Below, one piece after another: positions 16,888 through 25,818 of a stretch of 64,000 nucleotides of DNA (positions within the stretch are counted from its first letter, which is position 1; every line of letters starts with the position of its first letter). The translations under genes were made by a program, and so were the position numbers. Location: the NCBI GenBank assembly GCA_009845425.1, contig VXZQ01000006.1, positions 1-64,000 of the forward strand. The letters are read 5' to 3'. Source of the DNA: Holophagales bacterium. GTDB lineage: Bacteria > Acidobacteriota > Thermoanaerobaculia > Multivoradales > Multivoraceae. The notes beneath the pieces are model-generated. The model did no database searches. It saw only the letters and a list, made by a program, of their open reading frames with translations, and was not told the DNA's origin.

Positions 16888-17895
16888 TCAGTCTTCGCTC
16901 ATCAGGGTCTGCGCGCGTTGCCAGCGCTCGACGATCCGGTCCTCCCGCTCGTAGTCGAAACGTCCCGTGCCCGCGGCGTAGAGGTCCTTTTCGTCGGGCG
17001 GGTTGTCGTGCAGATGACGGGCCGTGGCGCGGGTCGCCGTCTCCGGATCGACCACGTCGCGGTAGCCGAGCAGGTTGCGGGCCTTCGACATGTCGAGGAG
17101 CTGGTTGGACTTCTCCGCGAGCGGGAAGACGCCGCGGCAGAAGGGAGCAGGGATGCCGATCAGCTCCATCCCGGCGCCGAGTTCGTCGATGATGACCTCC
17201 GCCACGGCGCGGCAACTGATCACCCGTTCGTCGCCGGCGTTGAACGCTTCTCCCGCGGCCTCCGGCCGGGTGGCGGCGAGGTAGACGAGCCGGGCCAGGT
17301 TCTCCGCGTAGCCGCGCTGGAAGTAGGTCACGCCGTCGTGGGGGAGGATCATGAAGGGCCGCCGGTCGAGAATGCGCCTGACCACCGCCCACTCGTGGTT
17401 CATCGGCGTGCGCGGCCCGTAGACTCCTGGGTAGCGCAGGATGACGACCTCGAAGTCGCCGCGGCCGTGCTGCTCGAAGAGCTGGTCCTCGCCGGCCGCC
17501 ACCTTGCCGGTGTAGTTCTTCGCGTCGTACTGGCGCGGCGCGAACTCCGGGATGGGCAACGGAATGCGGCCCTCCGGCGTCGGCGGCTGCGACCCTTTGT
17601 AGACGGGCTGGCCGGTGATGCCGACGAAGCGTCTCGTCTTCCCGGCGAGTTCGTCGGCCAGGGTGCGCAGGCGGCCGTACATGCACACCGCGATGTCCCA
17701 TTTGCGTGACGCGAGCCTGGCGTGGATGTCGTCGCGGTCGCGGGCGTTGCCGAGGATGCGCTCCACCGGGCCGTCGAAGTCGACCGGATGGCGGCCCGAG
17801 TGGAAGATCGAGACTTCATGTCCGGCGCGGAGGAAGGTGTCGACGATCGGCGGGCCGGTGGGGCCGGTGCCTCCGACAACTAGGATGCGTGCCAT
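16888..17895 (-). CDS. NAD-dependent epimerase/dehydratase (atypical SDR)
   Basis: This 335-residue cytoplasmic protein has an N-terminal Rossmann motif GGTGPTGPPIV (residues 8-18, a variant of GxxGxxG). A middle region resembles extended or atypical short-chain dehydrogenases (GITGQPVYKGSQPPTPEG, then FNAGDERVISCRAVAEVI, then a C-terminal LLGYRDVVDPE segment). The usual YxxxK is not obvious: DAKNYTGKVAAGEDQ contains a YTGK that could serve. Family members reduce, epimerise or dehydrate nucleotide sugars, or act as RNA-binding or isoflavone reductase-like proteins. The substrate is unknown. The start at 17895 shares the CATG at 17893-17896 with the divergent PQQ dehydrogenase start; the longer frame to 17997 is less likely. 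Confidence 0.8.
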   Translation of the reverse strand: MARILVVGGTGPTGPPIVDTFLRAGHEVSIFHSGRHPVDFDGPVERILGNARDRDDIHARLASRKWDIAVCMYGRLRTLADELAGKTRRFVGITGQPVYKGSQPPTPEGRIPLPIPEFAPRQYDAKNYTGKVAAGEDQLFEQHGRGDFEVVILRYPGVYGPRTPMNHEWAVVRRILDRRPFMILPHDGVTYFQRGYAENLARLVYLAATRPEAAGEAFNAGDERVISCRAVAEVIIDELGAGMELIGIPAPFCRGVFPLAEKSNQLLDMSKARNLLGYRDVVDPETATRATARHLHDNPPDEKDLYAAGTGRFDYEREDRIVERWQRAQTLMSED

Positions 17896-19957
17896 GGCGC
17901 GGAGTGTACGCGGGTTGCGGGCAGGGCTGACGCTCCTGGTAGCGGTCGCCGCGGGTGTCGGCGCGCAGCAGCAGGCGGAACCGGTGCGAGTCTTCACCGC
18001 GGAGCAGGCGGAGCGGGGCCGGACCCTCTACGAGGCGATCTGCATCGAGTGCCACCTCGCCAGTCTGGCCGGGGCGAACGAGGCGCCGCCCCTGCGTGGC
18101 GCGGATTTCCTCGACGCCTGGGGGACCGGCGCCGTCGTCGATCTCGCGGACACGATCCGGGTCACGATGCCGCCGGAGAACCGGAACTCCCTCAGTCCGC
18201 AGCAGAGTTACGACCTCGCCGCCTTCGTGCTGCAGCAGAACGGCGCGGCTGCCGGCAATGAGACGCTGGCTGTGGACAACCTGGACCTTGGCGCATCGCA
18301 GGAGGTCGTCACGCCGCCCGGGGAACGGGAGATCGAGGACTTCGAGCCGGTGACGGCGGAGATGCTGCTCGATCCGGACCCCGGCGACTGGCTGATGTTC
18401 CGGCGCACCTACGACGGCCAGGGCCACAGCCCGCTCGATCAGATCGACTCCGGCAACGTCGGTGAGCTGCGTCTGGCCTGGTCCTGGGCGATGGCCGACG
18501 GCGTGAACCAGCCGACGCCTCTGGTCTACGGCGGCGTCATGTACCTGGCCAACCCGCGCAACATCATCCAGGCGCTCGAGGCGGACACCGGCACGCTGAT
18601 CTGGGAGTACCGGCGGTCCCTCGAGGGCGATCTGGCGCGCGGCTTCAACCAGCTTCGCAACCTCGCGATCTGGGACGAGCTGATCTTCGTGGCCACCAAG
18701 GACGCGGCGATGCTGGCGCTCGACGCCCGGAGCGGGCGGCCGCGCTGGGAGACACGGATCGCCGATCCGGCGAAGGGCTACCGGAACACGAGCGGCCCGA
18801 TCGTGGTCGACGGACTCGTGATCAACGGCATCAACGGCTGCATTCGCTACTTCGAGGACAGTTGCTTCATCACCGCCCACGACGCGGAAACCGGCGAGGA
18901 GAGGTGGCGCACCTACACGATCGCCCGGCCAGGGGAACCCGGAGGCGAAACCTGGGGCGATCTGTCGCTCATGCTGCGAGGCGGCGGCGACTCGTGGATT
19001 CCCGGCAGCTACGACCCGGAGCTCGAGTTGCTCTACTGGCCGGTGGCCCAGGCCAAGCCCTGGGTGCCGGCGAGCCGCGGCCTGACGATCGACCACGAAG
19101 TGCTCTACACGAACTCGACTCTGGCGCTGCGGCCCGGCGACGGGGAGATCGCCTTCTACCGCCAGCATGTGCCCGGCGAGGCTCTCGACCTGGACGAGGC
19201 TTTCGAGCAGGTCCTGATCGACCGGGAAGGGGAGAGGCTGCTCCTCACCTCGGGCAAGCACGGGATCCTCTGGAAGCTCGACCGAACGGACGGCTCCTTC
19301 GTGGCCCTCAAGGAAATGGTGTTCCAGAACGTCTTCGACCACATCGACCGTGAGACCGGCGAGGTTCGCTACCGCGAGGACATCGCGTCGGCCGAAATCG
19401 GGGAGTGGGTCTCTGTATGTCCCAGCACCGCCGGAGGGCACAACTGGCAGGCCTCCTCCTACAGCCCGGCGCACGGGCTTCTGGTCGTGCCGCTGAGTCA
19501 GAGTTGTCTCGACATCTCCGGCCGTGAGACGCGCTTCGAGGAGGGGGCGGGGGGCGAGCGGGCGGACCGCAAGTGGTTCGAGATGCCCGGCACGGAAGGA
19601 CGCCTGGGCAAGCTCGCGGCCTACGACATCGACGCCATGGAGGAGATCTGGAGCGTCGAGCAGCGGCCGGCCTTCCTGACCGCGGCGCTGACGACGGGCG
19701 GCGGTGTCGTCTTCGCCGGCGATATCGACCGCCGGTTCCGCGCCTGGGACACGGCGACCGGCCGCGAACTCTGGGGCACCCGCCTGCCGACCTCGGTACA
19801 GGGCTTTCCGGTCAGCTACGAGGTCGACGGCGTCCAGTACGTGGCGGTGTCGACGGGGCTCGGGGGCGGCAGTCCGCGTTTCGTCCCGGCGAGGGTGAGT
19901 CCGGAGATTCGCTATCCGCAAAGCGGGAACGGCCTGTTCGTCTTCCGCCTGCCGTAG
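17894..19957 (+). CDS. Cytochrome c-PQQ-dependent dehydrogenase fusion
   Basis: This 687-residue exported enzyme has a signal peptide ending near GVGAQQ and an N-terminal cytochrome c domain with CIECH (50-54), a haem Met candidate in TMPPENRNSL, and LQQNGAAAG. It is followed by an eight-bladed quinoprotein propeller (about 150-680) with WLMFRRTYDGQGHSPLDQI, GKHGILWKLDRTDG and FAGDIDRRFRAWD. Family enzymes oxidise alcohols or sugars in the periplasm, with PQQ bound in the propeller, and pass electrons to the cytochrome. The adjacent double-Cys PQQ signature of methanol dehydrogenases is not evident. I chose ATG 17894; the open frame runs further upstream over the divergent gene. Two YACHEGN-family genes follow within 26 and 12 bases, forming a probable operon. 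Confidence 0.86.
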   Translation: MARSVRGLRAGLTLLVAVAAGVGAQQQAEPVRVFTAEQAERGRTLYEAICIECHLASLAGANEAPPLRGADFLDAWGTGAVVDLADTIRVTMPPENRNSLSPQQSYDLAAFVLQQNGAAAGNETLAVDNLDLGASQEVVTPPGEREIEDFEPVTAEMLLDPDPGDWLMFRRTYDGQGHSPLDQIDSGNVGELRLAWSWAMADGVNQPTPLVYGGVMYLANPRNIIQALEADTGTLIWEYRRSLEGDLARGFNQLRNLAIWDELIFVATKDAAMLALDARSGRPRWETRIADPAKGYRNTSGPIVVDGLVINGINGCIRYFEDSCFITAHDAETGEERWRTYTIARPGEPGGETWGDLSLMLRGGGDSWIPGSYDPELELLYWPVAQAKPWVPASRGLTIDHEVLYTNSTLALRPGDGEIAFYRQHVPGEALDLDEAFEQVLIDREGERLLLTSGKHGILWKLDRTDGSFVALKEMVFQNVFDHIDRETGEVRYREDIASAEIGEWVSVCPSTAGGHNWQASSYSPAHGLLVVPLSQSCLDISGRETRFEEGAGGERADRKWFEMPGTEGRLGKLAAYDIDAMEEIWSVEQRPAFLTAALTTGGGVVFAGDIDRRFRAWDTATGRELWGTRLPTSVQGFPVSYEVDGVQYVAVSTGLGGGSPRFVPARVSPEIRYPQSGNGLFVFRLP

Positions 19958-19983
19958 CGCGGCCTTCGCTATAGTCCGCCATC

Positions 19984-20799
19984 ATGAAAAAGCTCAGATC
20001 GGCCGTGTCGCTGGCCGCGCTGCTGTTCCTTGCGTCGGCCGCCGTCACGCAGGCGCAGGAGGGCGCCTACCGGGCGCCGAAGACGCCGGACGGCGATCCG
20101 GATCTCAACGGCATCTGGCAGGCGATGAACAGCGCGCACTGGGACCTCGAAGCCCACCATGCGCGGCGTACGCCGGTTCCGGGGTACGGCGCCCTGGGCG
20201 CGATTCCGGCCGGTCTGAGCGTCGTCGAGGGCGGCAGGATCCCCTACCAGGACCGGGCGCTCGAGCAGCGCAATGCGAACCGGGCGGACTGGCTGAACCT
20301 GGACCCGGCCGCGAAGTGCTTCATGCCCGGCATCCCGCGCGCCACCTACATGCCGCTGCCGTTCCAGATCGTGCAGACGCCGAAAGCGGTCTTCTTCGCC
20401 TACGAGTGGGGTGGTAACAGCCGCGCGGTTCGTCTCGACCGTCCGGGCACCAGGGCGGAGTTGCCATCCTGGATGGGCTACTCGCTCGGTCACTGGGAGG
20501 GCGACACCCTGGTGGTCGAGGTCACCGACCAGGTGGCCGACACCTGGTTCGACGCATCGGGCAACTTCCACAGCGAAGAACTGCGGGTCGTAGAGCGCTA
20601 TACGCCCACGGGTCCGAACTCGATGAACTACGAGGCGACGATCATCGATCCACAGGTGTTCACCGAGCCGTGGACGATCAGCATGCCGCTCTACCGGCGC
20701 CTTGAAGAGAACGCGCGCCTCCTCGAATTCAAGTGCATTCCGCTCGGAGGAGAGGACGCGGCCTACGGCCATCTACGCCGCGGCGCGACACCCCAGTAA
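19984..20799 (+). CDS. Secreted YACHEGN-like family protein C (divergent, shorter)
   Basis: This 271-residue exported protein has a signal peptide ending AVTQAQE. It shares the opening GDPDLNGIWQAMN, the central IVQTPKAVFFAYEW, the block LGHWEGDTLVVEVTDQ, VVERYTPTGPNSMNYEATIIDP and WTISMPLYRR with the YACHEGN family. It lacks the first long insert, and the C-terminal ACHEGN is replaced by LLEFKCIPLGGE, which keeps the Cys. It is therefore a diverged paralogue. It lies 26 bases after the PQQ-cytochrome dehydrogenase and 12 bases before another paralogue, so the three are probably cotranscribed and may act in the same periplasmic oxidation. No catalytic function is known. Confidence 0.75.
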   Translation: MKKLRSAVSLAALLFLASAAVTQAQEGAYRAPKTPDGDPDLNGIWQAMNSAHWDLEAHHARRTPVPGYGALGAIPAGLSVVEGGRIPYQDRALEQRNANRADWLNLDPAAKCFMPGIPRATYMPLPFQIVQTPKAVFFAYEWGGNSRAVRLDRPGTRAELPSWMGYSLGHWEGDTLVVEVTDQVADTWFDASGNFHSEELRVVERYTPTGPNSMNYEATIIDPQVFTEPWTISMPLYRRLEENARLLEFKCIPLGGEDAAYGHLRRGATPQ

Positions 20800-20811
20800 G
20801 GAGTCGAAGCC

Positions 20812-21885
20812 ATGAAGCACCACACGCTCGTACCCACCTCCCGGATCGCGCTCCTGGCCCTTCTGGTTCTAGCCGGCACGGCGAGCGCCCAGGACGCGGA
20901 ACTAAAGACCTCCTGGGGCGTGCCCGACCTGCAGGGCACCTGGGACTACCGCTCGATCACACCGCTTGAGCGCCCCGCCGCCTTCGGCGACAAGGCGACC
21001 CTCACCGCCGAGGAAGCGGCCGAGCTGGAAGAGCAGCGCCGCCAGCAACGTGCCGCGCGGGCGACATCGGGCATTCAGGACGTCGAGCCCAGCCAGGGTG
21101 ACGTCGACGTCGGCTACAACTCCTTCTGGCTGGACCTGGGCGACAAGGTCTCGGGGACGATGCGGACCTCGCTGGTCGTCGACCCGCCGAACGGCCGGCT
21201 ACCGAAGATGACGGAGAACGCCATCCGCCGCGTGAACGAGCGCTACGCGCTTTGGGGCCAGCCGCCGGCCGGTCCGGAAGAGCGCAACAGTTTCGAACGC
21301 TGCATCATCGGTTTCAACGCCGGCCCGCCGATGACCCCCGGCGCGTACAACAACATGATGGAGATCTTCCAGTCGCCGGGCTACGTCGCGATCATGACCG
21401 AGATGATCAACGACCACCGGGTCATCCCGACCGACGGCCGGGAGCACGCCGACGAAGGCATGCGCTTCTGGAAGGGCGATTCTTCAGGCGTATGGGACGG
21501 CGACACGTTCGTCGTGACGACGAAGAACTACACCGAGCACACCGCGTACCGCGGCACCGGGCCGAACCTGGTCCTGACCGAGCGCTTCACGCGGACCGGT
21601 CCCGACACGCTGCTCTACGAGTACACCGTCGACGACCCCGAGTCCTTCGAGGCCCCCTGGACGACCGCGCTCGAGATGCGGCGTAGCGACGACCCGGTTC
21701 TCGAGTACGCCTGCCACGAGGGCAACCGTGCGATGACCCTCATGCTCCGCGGCGCCCGCTACCGCGAGCAGCAGGGCACCGCCGAAGACGGCAAGGACTG
21801 GCTGGCCAGTTGGTATGGTGGCCAGAACCGGGTCGACGCGGCGCGGGAGGCGCTGGAGGCGGCGAAAGCGGAGCAGGATCAGTAG
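20812..21885 (+). CDS. Secreted YACHEGN-family protein D
   Basis: This 357-residue exported protein has a signal peptide ending TASAQDAE and the complete family pattern: VPDLQGTWDYRSITPLERP, FGDKATLTAEEAAELEEQR, YNSFWLDLGDKV, RTSLVVDPPNGRLP, FERCI, YNNMMEIFQSPGYVAIMTEM, GDSSGVWDGDTFVVTTKNY, TERFTRTGPDTLLYEYTVDDP and LEYACHEGNRAM. A tail rich in Ala, Glu and Lys follows (from about residue 335). The ATG follows AAGGAG at a good distance. It is the third gene of the PQQ-dehydrogenase unit, and the 38-residue membrane peptide begins two bases after its stop. The family function is unknown. Confidence 0.78.
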   Translation: MKHHTLVPTSRIALLALLVLAGTASAQDAELKTSWGVPDLQGTWDYRSITPLERPAAFGDKATLTAEEAAELEEQRRQQRAARATSGIQDVEPSQGDVDVGYNSFWLDLGDKVSGTMRTSLVVDPPNGRLPKMTENAIRRVNERYALWGQPPAGPEERNSFERCIIGFNAGPPMTPGAYNNMMEIFQSPGYVAIMTEMINDHRVIPTDGREHADEGMRFWKGDSSGVWDGDTFVVTTKNYTEHTAYRGTGPNLVLTERFTRTGPDTLLYEYTVDDPESFEAPWTTALEMRRSDDPVLEYACHEGNRAMTLMLRGARYREQQGTAEDGKDWLASWYGGQNRVDAAREALEAAKAEQDQ

Positions 21886-21887
21886 CC

Positions 21888-22004
21888 ATGGACTTCTACT
21901 TCTTCATCCTCATGGCCATCGTGTTCATCGGCCTGGAGGTCGTCGCCTCCTTCGGCGTGCTCGACGACAACGAGGAATCGAGCCAGGTCTCCGGCGACGG
22001 CTGA
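21888..22004 (+). CDS. Small single-span membrane protein (38 residues)
   Basis: This short frame opens with ATG two bases after the stop of the preceding gene. It encodes a peptide that begins MDFYFFILMAIVFIGLEVV, a clear transmembrane helix, followed by an acidic tail (DDNEESSQ). Tight spacing at the end of the PQQ-dehydrogenase unit and a well-formed membrane segment support it as a real small gene rather than a chance frame. There is no strong ribosome site apart from translational coupling with the upstream gene. A regulatory or assembly role for the neighbouring periplasmic proteins is only a guess. Confidence 0.5.
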   Translation: MDFYFFILMAIVFIGLEVVASFGVLDDNEESSQVSGDG

Positions 22005-22005
22005 T

Positions 22006-22452
22006 CTACTGCTCGGTCGGGTCGGCGCCGTCCCGTGGCGCGCCAGTGCCGGATGAACCCATGAACAGGCTGCGGCCGTCGGGGAGCTTCATGTCACGGC
22101 CGCTGCCGCGGCAGTTCGGCGTGCAGAGCTGGTCCTTGCTCTGGTAGCCGCGGACGACGACTTCCGTACCGGGCCTGAGCAGGGTGCGGGTCAGGCCGCG
22201 GCGCACCAGGGTGTTGGGCGTGCCGGCCTCGAGTTCCCAGGTCATCGTCTCGCCGCTGTCCAGGGTGGTTTCGACGTGGACCCAGGCGTGGGGATTGATC
22301 CACTCGACCTTGGTGATCTTGCCCTCGACCTTGATCGGCAGGTTGGCGTCGAACTCGGCCGAGAAGGCGTGGTGAGCGGCAGATGGGCCCGTCGCGCTCA
22401 GGGTCAGCGCGAGAACGGCCGCGGGCAGGACTCGGTGGACTCTTCGGGACAT
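22006..22452 (-). CDS. DUF6152 family exported protein
   Basis: This 148-residue exported protein has a signal peptide cleaved before HHAFSAEFD, the characteristic mature start of DUF6152 proteins. The core KVEGKITKVEWINPHAWVHV and LCTPNCRGSGRDMKLPDGR also fit. The His27-His28 N-terminus and a Cys pair suggest metal binding, perhaps copper, but this is untested. The ATG at 22452 is preceded by AGGAGGT, an excellent ribosome site; the frame extends to 22548 without a signal. DUF6152 genes commonly lie near the YACHEGN-type and PQQ dehydrogenase genes in Acidobacteriota-like genomes, as they do here. It is divergent from the TonB receptor at 22638. Confidence 0.8.
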   Translation of the reverse strand: MSRRVHRVLPAAVLALTLSATGPSAAHHAFSAEFDANLPIKVEGKITKVEWINPHAWVHVETTLDSGETMTWELEAGTPNTLVRRGLTRTLLRPGTEVVVRGYQSKDQLCTPNCRGSGRDMKLPDGRSLFMGSSGTGAPRDGADPTEQ

Positions 22453-22637
22453 CGTGAAACCTCCTGTTGGCAGGCATCTTAGTCCAGGAGGCAGGGGCGA
22501 TCTCCCAGTTTGGGGGTCGGCGTGTATCCTTGTTGCCCAGCCGTTCATCCGCTCGAGCTCACGGTGGTCAGGTCGACGCCGCTGTGGTCGGTGACGAGCG
22601 GACTCGACGCTTTCGCCCTTAGCTCCAAGGAGGCGAT

Positions 22638-25600
22638 ATGTCCCGAAAGCTGCTGTTGGCCGTCCCGATCTACCTTCTGTCCTTGTTACCCGTAGCGGCG
22701 TTCGCCAACGGCGAAGCGAGCGAACCGGGGCCCGACCCTGGGGCGCCGCCGGCCGAGGCCGTGGTGCTCCAGGAGGACGAGGATCACGACGACCATGAAG
22801 GGGAAGAGCACGGCGACGAGGACGATGTCCTCGACTTCCACGCGCACGACGTGGTCGTCGTCACCGGCTCGGCGATCGAGGAACCAGCCGTCGACCTCCC
22901 CTACGCCGTCGAGATACTGAACCGGGAACTCCAGAAGGAGCAGGGGTCCCTGCAGGCGGTCGATCTGTTCAAGAACCTGACTGCCTCCTCGGGCGTCATC
23001 GGCGAGGCGAACAGCTGGTACAACGACCAGGGGACGGCGGTGCCGGAGAATGTCGCCAACGTGAACCTCCGGGGTCTCGGGGCCTCGAGGACGTTGGTCC
23101 TGCTCAACGGCCGCCGCCAGACGGCGCTTCCGGCCCGGTTGTTCGGCGGCCGCTTCGTCGACATCAACGCCTTCCCATCGATTGCCATCGACCGCATCGA
23201 GGTGCTGAAGGAAGGCGCTGCCGCGATCTACGGTTCGGACGCCGTGGCCGGGGTCGCCAACTTCGTTACCCGCGACGAGTTCACCGGGTTCGAGGTCGCG
23301 CTCTCGCACGAGGGCATGGACGGGGCCGGCGACTCTTCGGCGGGCGCCATCTGGGGCGGCAAGCTGGGCGGTTCGGAACATCACCTCGTCTTCTCGCTCG
23401 AGCGCGCGGAGCGTTCGCATCTTGGCGCCCGGGAGCGGTCGTACACGCTTCAGGACCGCGCCACCGGCTGGTTCTGGGGTTGGTCCAACACCGGCAATCC
23501 GGGCATCTTCCTCCGTCCGAACCTCACCGGCGGCGAGAGCTCTTCGGCATTCGTCGAGGAGCTGGCCCGGTCGCGCAACGGCACGGCCGGCACCGATTAC
23601 TTCGTCGATCCCGCGTGCAACGGTCTCGGCGGCTACGACCGCGGCTGGACCTGCGCCTTCCGCTATCAGCCGTGGGACAGTCTGATCGAGGCGACGGAGA
23701 CGAACCGCTTCTTCGCCGAGTTGAACGGTCCGCTTGCCGAGGGAACGACGTACCACCTGGAGGCGCTGTACGCGGACTCGATCATTCCGAACTACGTCAC
23801 CACGCCTTCCTTCCCTCCCGTGTCGTTGCTGGACGGCCTGCAGGTGATCTCGAACGAACACCCGGGCCGGACGGAGTTCTGCAACGGTTCCTTCGGCATG
23901 GGCGGCTTCGCTTCCGGCGAGGACTGCCTGCAGGACGACTGGTACTTCTACGGTCGCCTGGTCGGCAACGCGGGCCCCGGACGCGGCCTGCGGCGGGGCA
24001 CGGAGACGACCCGCATCGCGGCGAACATCGAGCACGATCTGTCGATCGGCGGGAAGGCGGCGAATCTTGACGTCGGCGTGAGTTACTCGCGTGCGACGGG
24101 CAACATGAACCACCCGGCGGAGTACGCGTACCGCAAGTTCCTCGCCTTCCGCGGCTACGGCGGTCCGAACTGCGGCGTCGGCGTGGTGGCCGACGACACG
24201 AGCCCCTCCGGGATGCGGCTCGGGGACACGGGTTCGGCCCAGCCCGGCGCGGGTGATTGCTACTACTACAACCCGTTCGGCAACGCGATCGAGTTCTCGG
24301 CCCAGCCCGGCGCGCCGTGGGAGAACAACGCGAATCCCATGTACGTGTCGGGCCTGGAGAACAACCGGGCGATGCTCGACTGGATCAACGAACAGGTGAA
24401 CGTCGAGAACGAGGCGGAACTCGTCGTCGCCGAGGCGACGCTGTCCGGCAACTGGCTGCCTGAGAGGCTCGACTACGCGTTCGGTTACCAGTACCGGCAC
24501 GTCGATGTGAGCGCGATCCCGAACGCGGTCGGCAACTACGCGCTGAATCCGTGCGTCGTGCCGGGCGACCGGTCCTGCGTCGACCCGGTCACCGGCAGGC
24601 AGACCGGGGCGCGTGCGGGCGCCTTCACCTTTACGTCGGGCTACTACCCGTACGGCGACTCCCAGGCGGTCCACCGGGCGTTCGGCGAGCTGTCCGTCAA
24701 CGCGCTCCGGGGCGACATGCAGTTCGCGGCCAACTACGAGCTCCACGACGAGATCGACAGCTTCGATCCGAAGTTCTCGGGCCGCTGGCAGCTCTCGGCC
24801 GGTGAAGGTCACGTGCTGTCATTCCGCACCTCGGTCCAGACCACGTTCAGGGCCCCCTCGGTCGACGATCTGAACGAGGAGGTTCGCACCACCCTGGAGT
24901 ACCTGAACACGGTCGGCGTCTACAAGGCGGTCGACGCCTTCGGTAGCCGGTCACTGCTGCCGGAGCAGGCGTTCACCTACAACCTGGGCCTGGTGCTCTT
25001 CGCCTCGCCCGGAATCGACGTCACGCTGGACTACTGGAGCTACGACTTCGACGACGTGATCGCGCCGCTGCCGCAGCAGGAGGTCGTGCGGCTGTACGAC
25101 GAGGGTTACGCCGGCAACCAGGCGGCGCTCAACGCGGTGATGGGCCGCGTCGTCTGTCCGGGCGGTCTGGCCGACGGTTCCTGCGTTCCCGGCGACATCG
25201 AGCGGGTACGCATCGACCTGATCAACTGGCCGGGCATCAAGACCTCTGGCTTCGACTTCCACCTGCACGGTCACGTGGACGCGGGTCCGGGGGAGCTCTC
25301 CTTCGGCGTGGACAGCACCTACACGCAGAGCTACGAACTGAAGAAGCTCGAACTTGACGGCGTCGTCTACCGTGAGCAGAAGGACGTCGTCGGCCTGCTG
25401 AACCGTGACACGCCGATCGCGCCGCCGCTGCCGGAGATGAAAACACGGGCCTCGCTCGGCTATCGCTGGGGCGACTACAGCCTGATCGGTTGGGCCAACC
25501 ACATCTCGTCCTACGAGGACAGCAACGTGGCCTGGACGCCGCCCGAACTGCTGCCGATCGATGAGTGGCTCACGTTCGATCTGACGTTCCTGTGGCGCTT

Positions 25601-25754
25601 CCCGCGGCTCGGATTCGACCTCGCCCTGTCGGCGATCAACCTGACCGACGAGGACCCACCGCTCGTCTTCTTCGAGCAGTCGTTCGACGCCCTGACCGCG
25701 AACCCGAAGGGCCGACGGTTGAAGGCGGTGATGAGCTACCGCTTCGGCAACTAG
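22638..25754 (+). CDS. TonB-dependent outer-membrane receptor with acidic/His-rich N-terminus
   Basis: This 1038-residue outer-membrane transporter has a signal peptide ending FANGEASE. A strongly acidic, histidine-containing stretch (about 46-71, with EDEDHDDHEGEEHGDEDD and DFHAHD) precedes the plug domain. The plug includes NVNLRGLGASRTLVLLNGRR and EVLKEGAAAIYGSDAVAGVANFVTRDEF (about 190-220). A long barrel with extended loops ends in SYRFGN. The plug type resembles receptors for large ligands such as oligosaccharides or peptides rather than small siderophores. The ribosome site AAGGAGGCGAT precedes the ATG. The acidic His segment could bind a metal in the periplasm; this is inference. The 185 bases upstream are shared with the divergent DUF6152 gene. 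Confidence 0.92.
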   Translation: MSRKLLLAVPIYLLSLLPVAAFANGEASEPGPDPGAPPAEAVVLQEDEDHDDHEGEEHGDEDDVLDFHAHDVVVVTGSAIEEPAVDLPYAVEILNRELQKEQGSLQAVDLFKNLTASSGVIGEANSWYNDQGTAVPENVANVNLRGLGASRTLVLLNGRRQTALPARLFGGRFVDINAFPSIAIDRIEVLKEGAAAIYGSDAVAGVANFVTRDEFTGFEVALSHEGMDGAGDSSAGAIWGGKLGGSEHHLVFSLERAERSHLGARERSYTLQDRATGWFWGWSNTGNPGIFLRPNLTGGESSSAFVEELARSRNGTAGTDYFVDPACNGLGGYDRGWTCAFRYQPWDSLIEATETNRFFAELNGPLAEGTTYHLEALYADSIIPNYVTTPSFPPVSLLDGLQVISNEHPGRTEFCNGSFGMGGFASGEDCLQDDWYFYGRLVGNAGPGRGLRRGTETTRIAANIEHDLSIGGKAANLDVGVSYSRATGNMNHPAEYAYRKFLAFRGYGGPNCGVGVVADDTSPSGMRLGDTGSAQPGAGDCYYYNPFGNAIEFSAQPGAPWENNANPMYVSGLENNRAMLDWINEQVNVENEAELVVAEATLSGNWLPERLDYAFGYQYRHVDVSAIPNAVGNYALNPCVVPGDRSCVDPVTGRQTGARAGAFTFTSGYYPYGDSQAVHRAFGELSVNALRGDMQFAANYELHDEIDSFDPKFSGRWQLSAGEGHVLSFRTSVQTTFRAPSVDDLNEEVRTTLEYLNTVGVYKAVDAFGSRSLLPEQAFTYNLGLVLFASPGIDVTLDYWSYDFDDVIAPLPQQEVVRLYDEGYAGNQAALNAVMGRVVCPGGLADGSCVPGDIERVRIDLINWPGIKTSGFDFHLHGHVDAGPGELSFGVDSTYTQSYELKKLELDGVVYREQKDVVGLLNRDTPIAPPLPEMKTRASLGYRWGDYSLIGWANHISSYEDSNVAWTPPELLPIDEWLTFDLTFLWRFPRLGFDLALSAINLTDEDPPLVFFEQSFDALTANPKGRRLKAVMSYRFGN

Positions 25755-25784
25755 CGCTAGCGAGCGGGCAGGGCAAGTAGGATG

Positions 25785-25802
25785 GCGGGGCACAGGCCCC
25801 GC
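25785..25802 (+). other. Hairpin upstream of the start of the 25819 gene
   Basis: GCGGGGC-ACAG-GCCCCGC forms a perfect 7-bp stem with a 4-base loop. It is directly followed by the AGGAG ribosome site of the next gene and has no T-run, so it is not a typical terminator. It may affect translation or be chance in GC-rich DNA. Confidence 0.3.
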
Positions 25803-25818
25803 AGGAGATCCGTCGACG

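Noticed and set aside
17816..19921. 701-codon minus-strand frame opposite the PQQ-cytochrome gene
   Set aside because: It is a low-complexity Arg/Val-rich shadow of a gene with firm haem and propeller motifs on the plus strand.
22686..24812. 708-codon minus-strand frame opposite the second TonB receptor
   Set aside because: It has no signal, domain or ribosome site; the plus-strand receptor has a complete set of features.
25785..25802. Rho-independent terminator after the second TonB receptor
   Set aside because: The hairpin is not followed by a T-run and abuts the ribosome site of the next gene.
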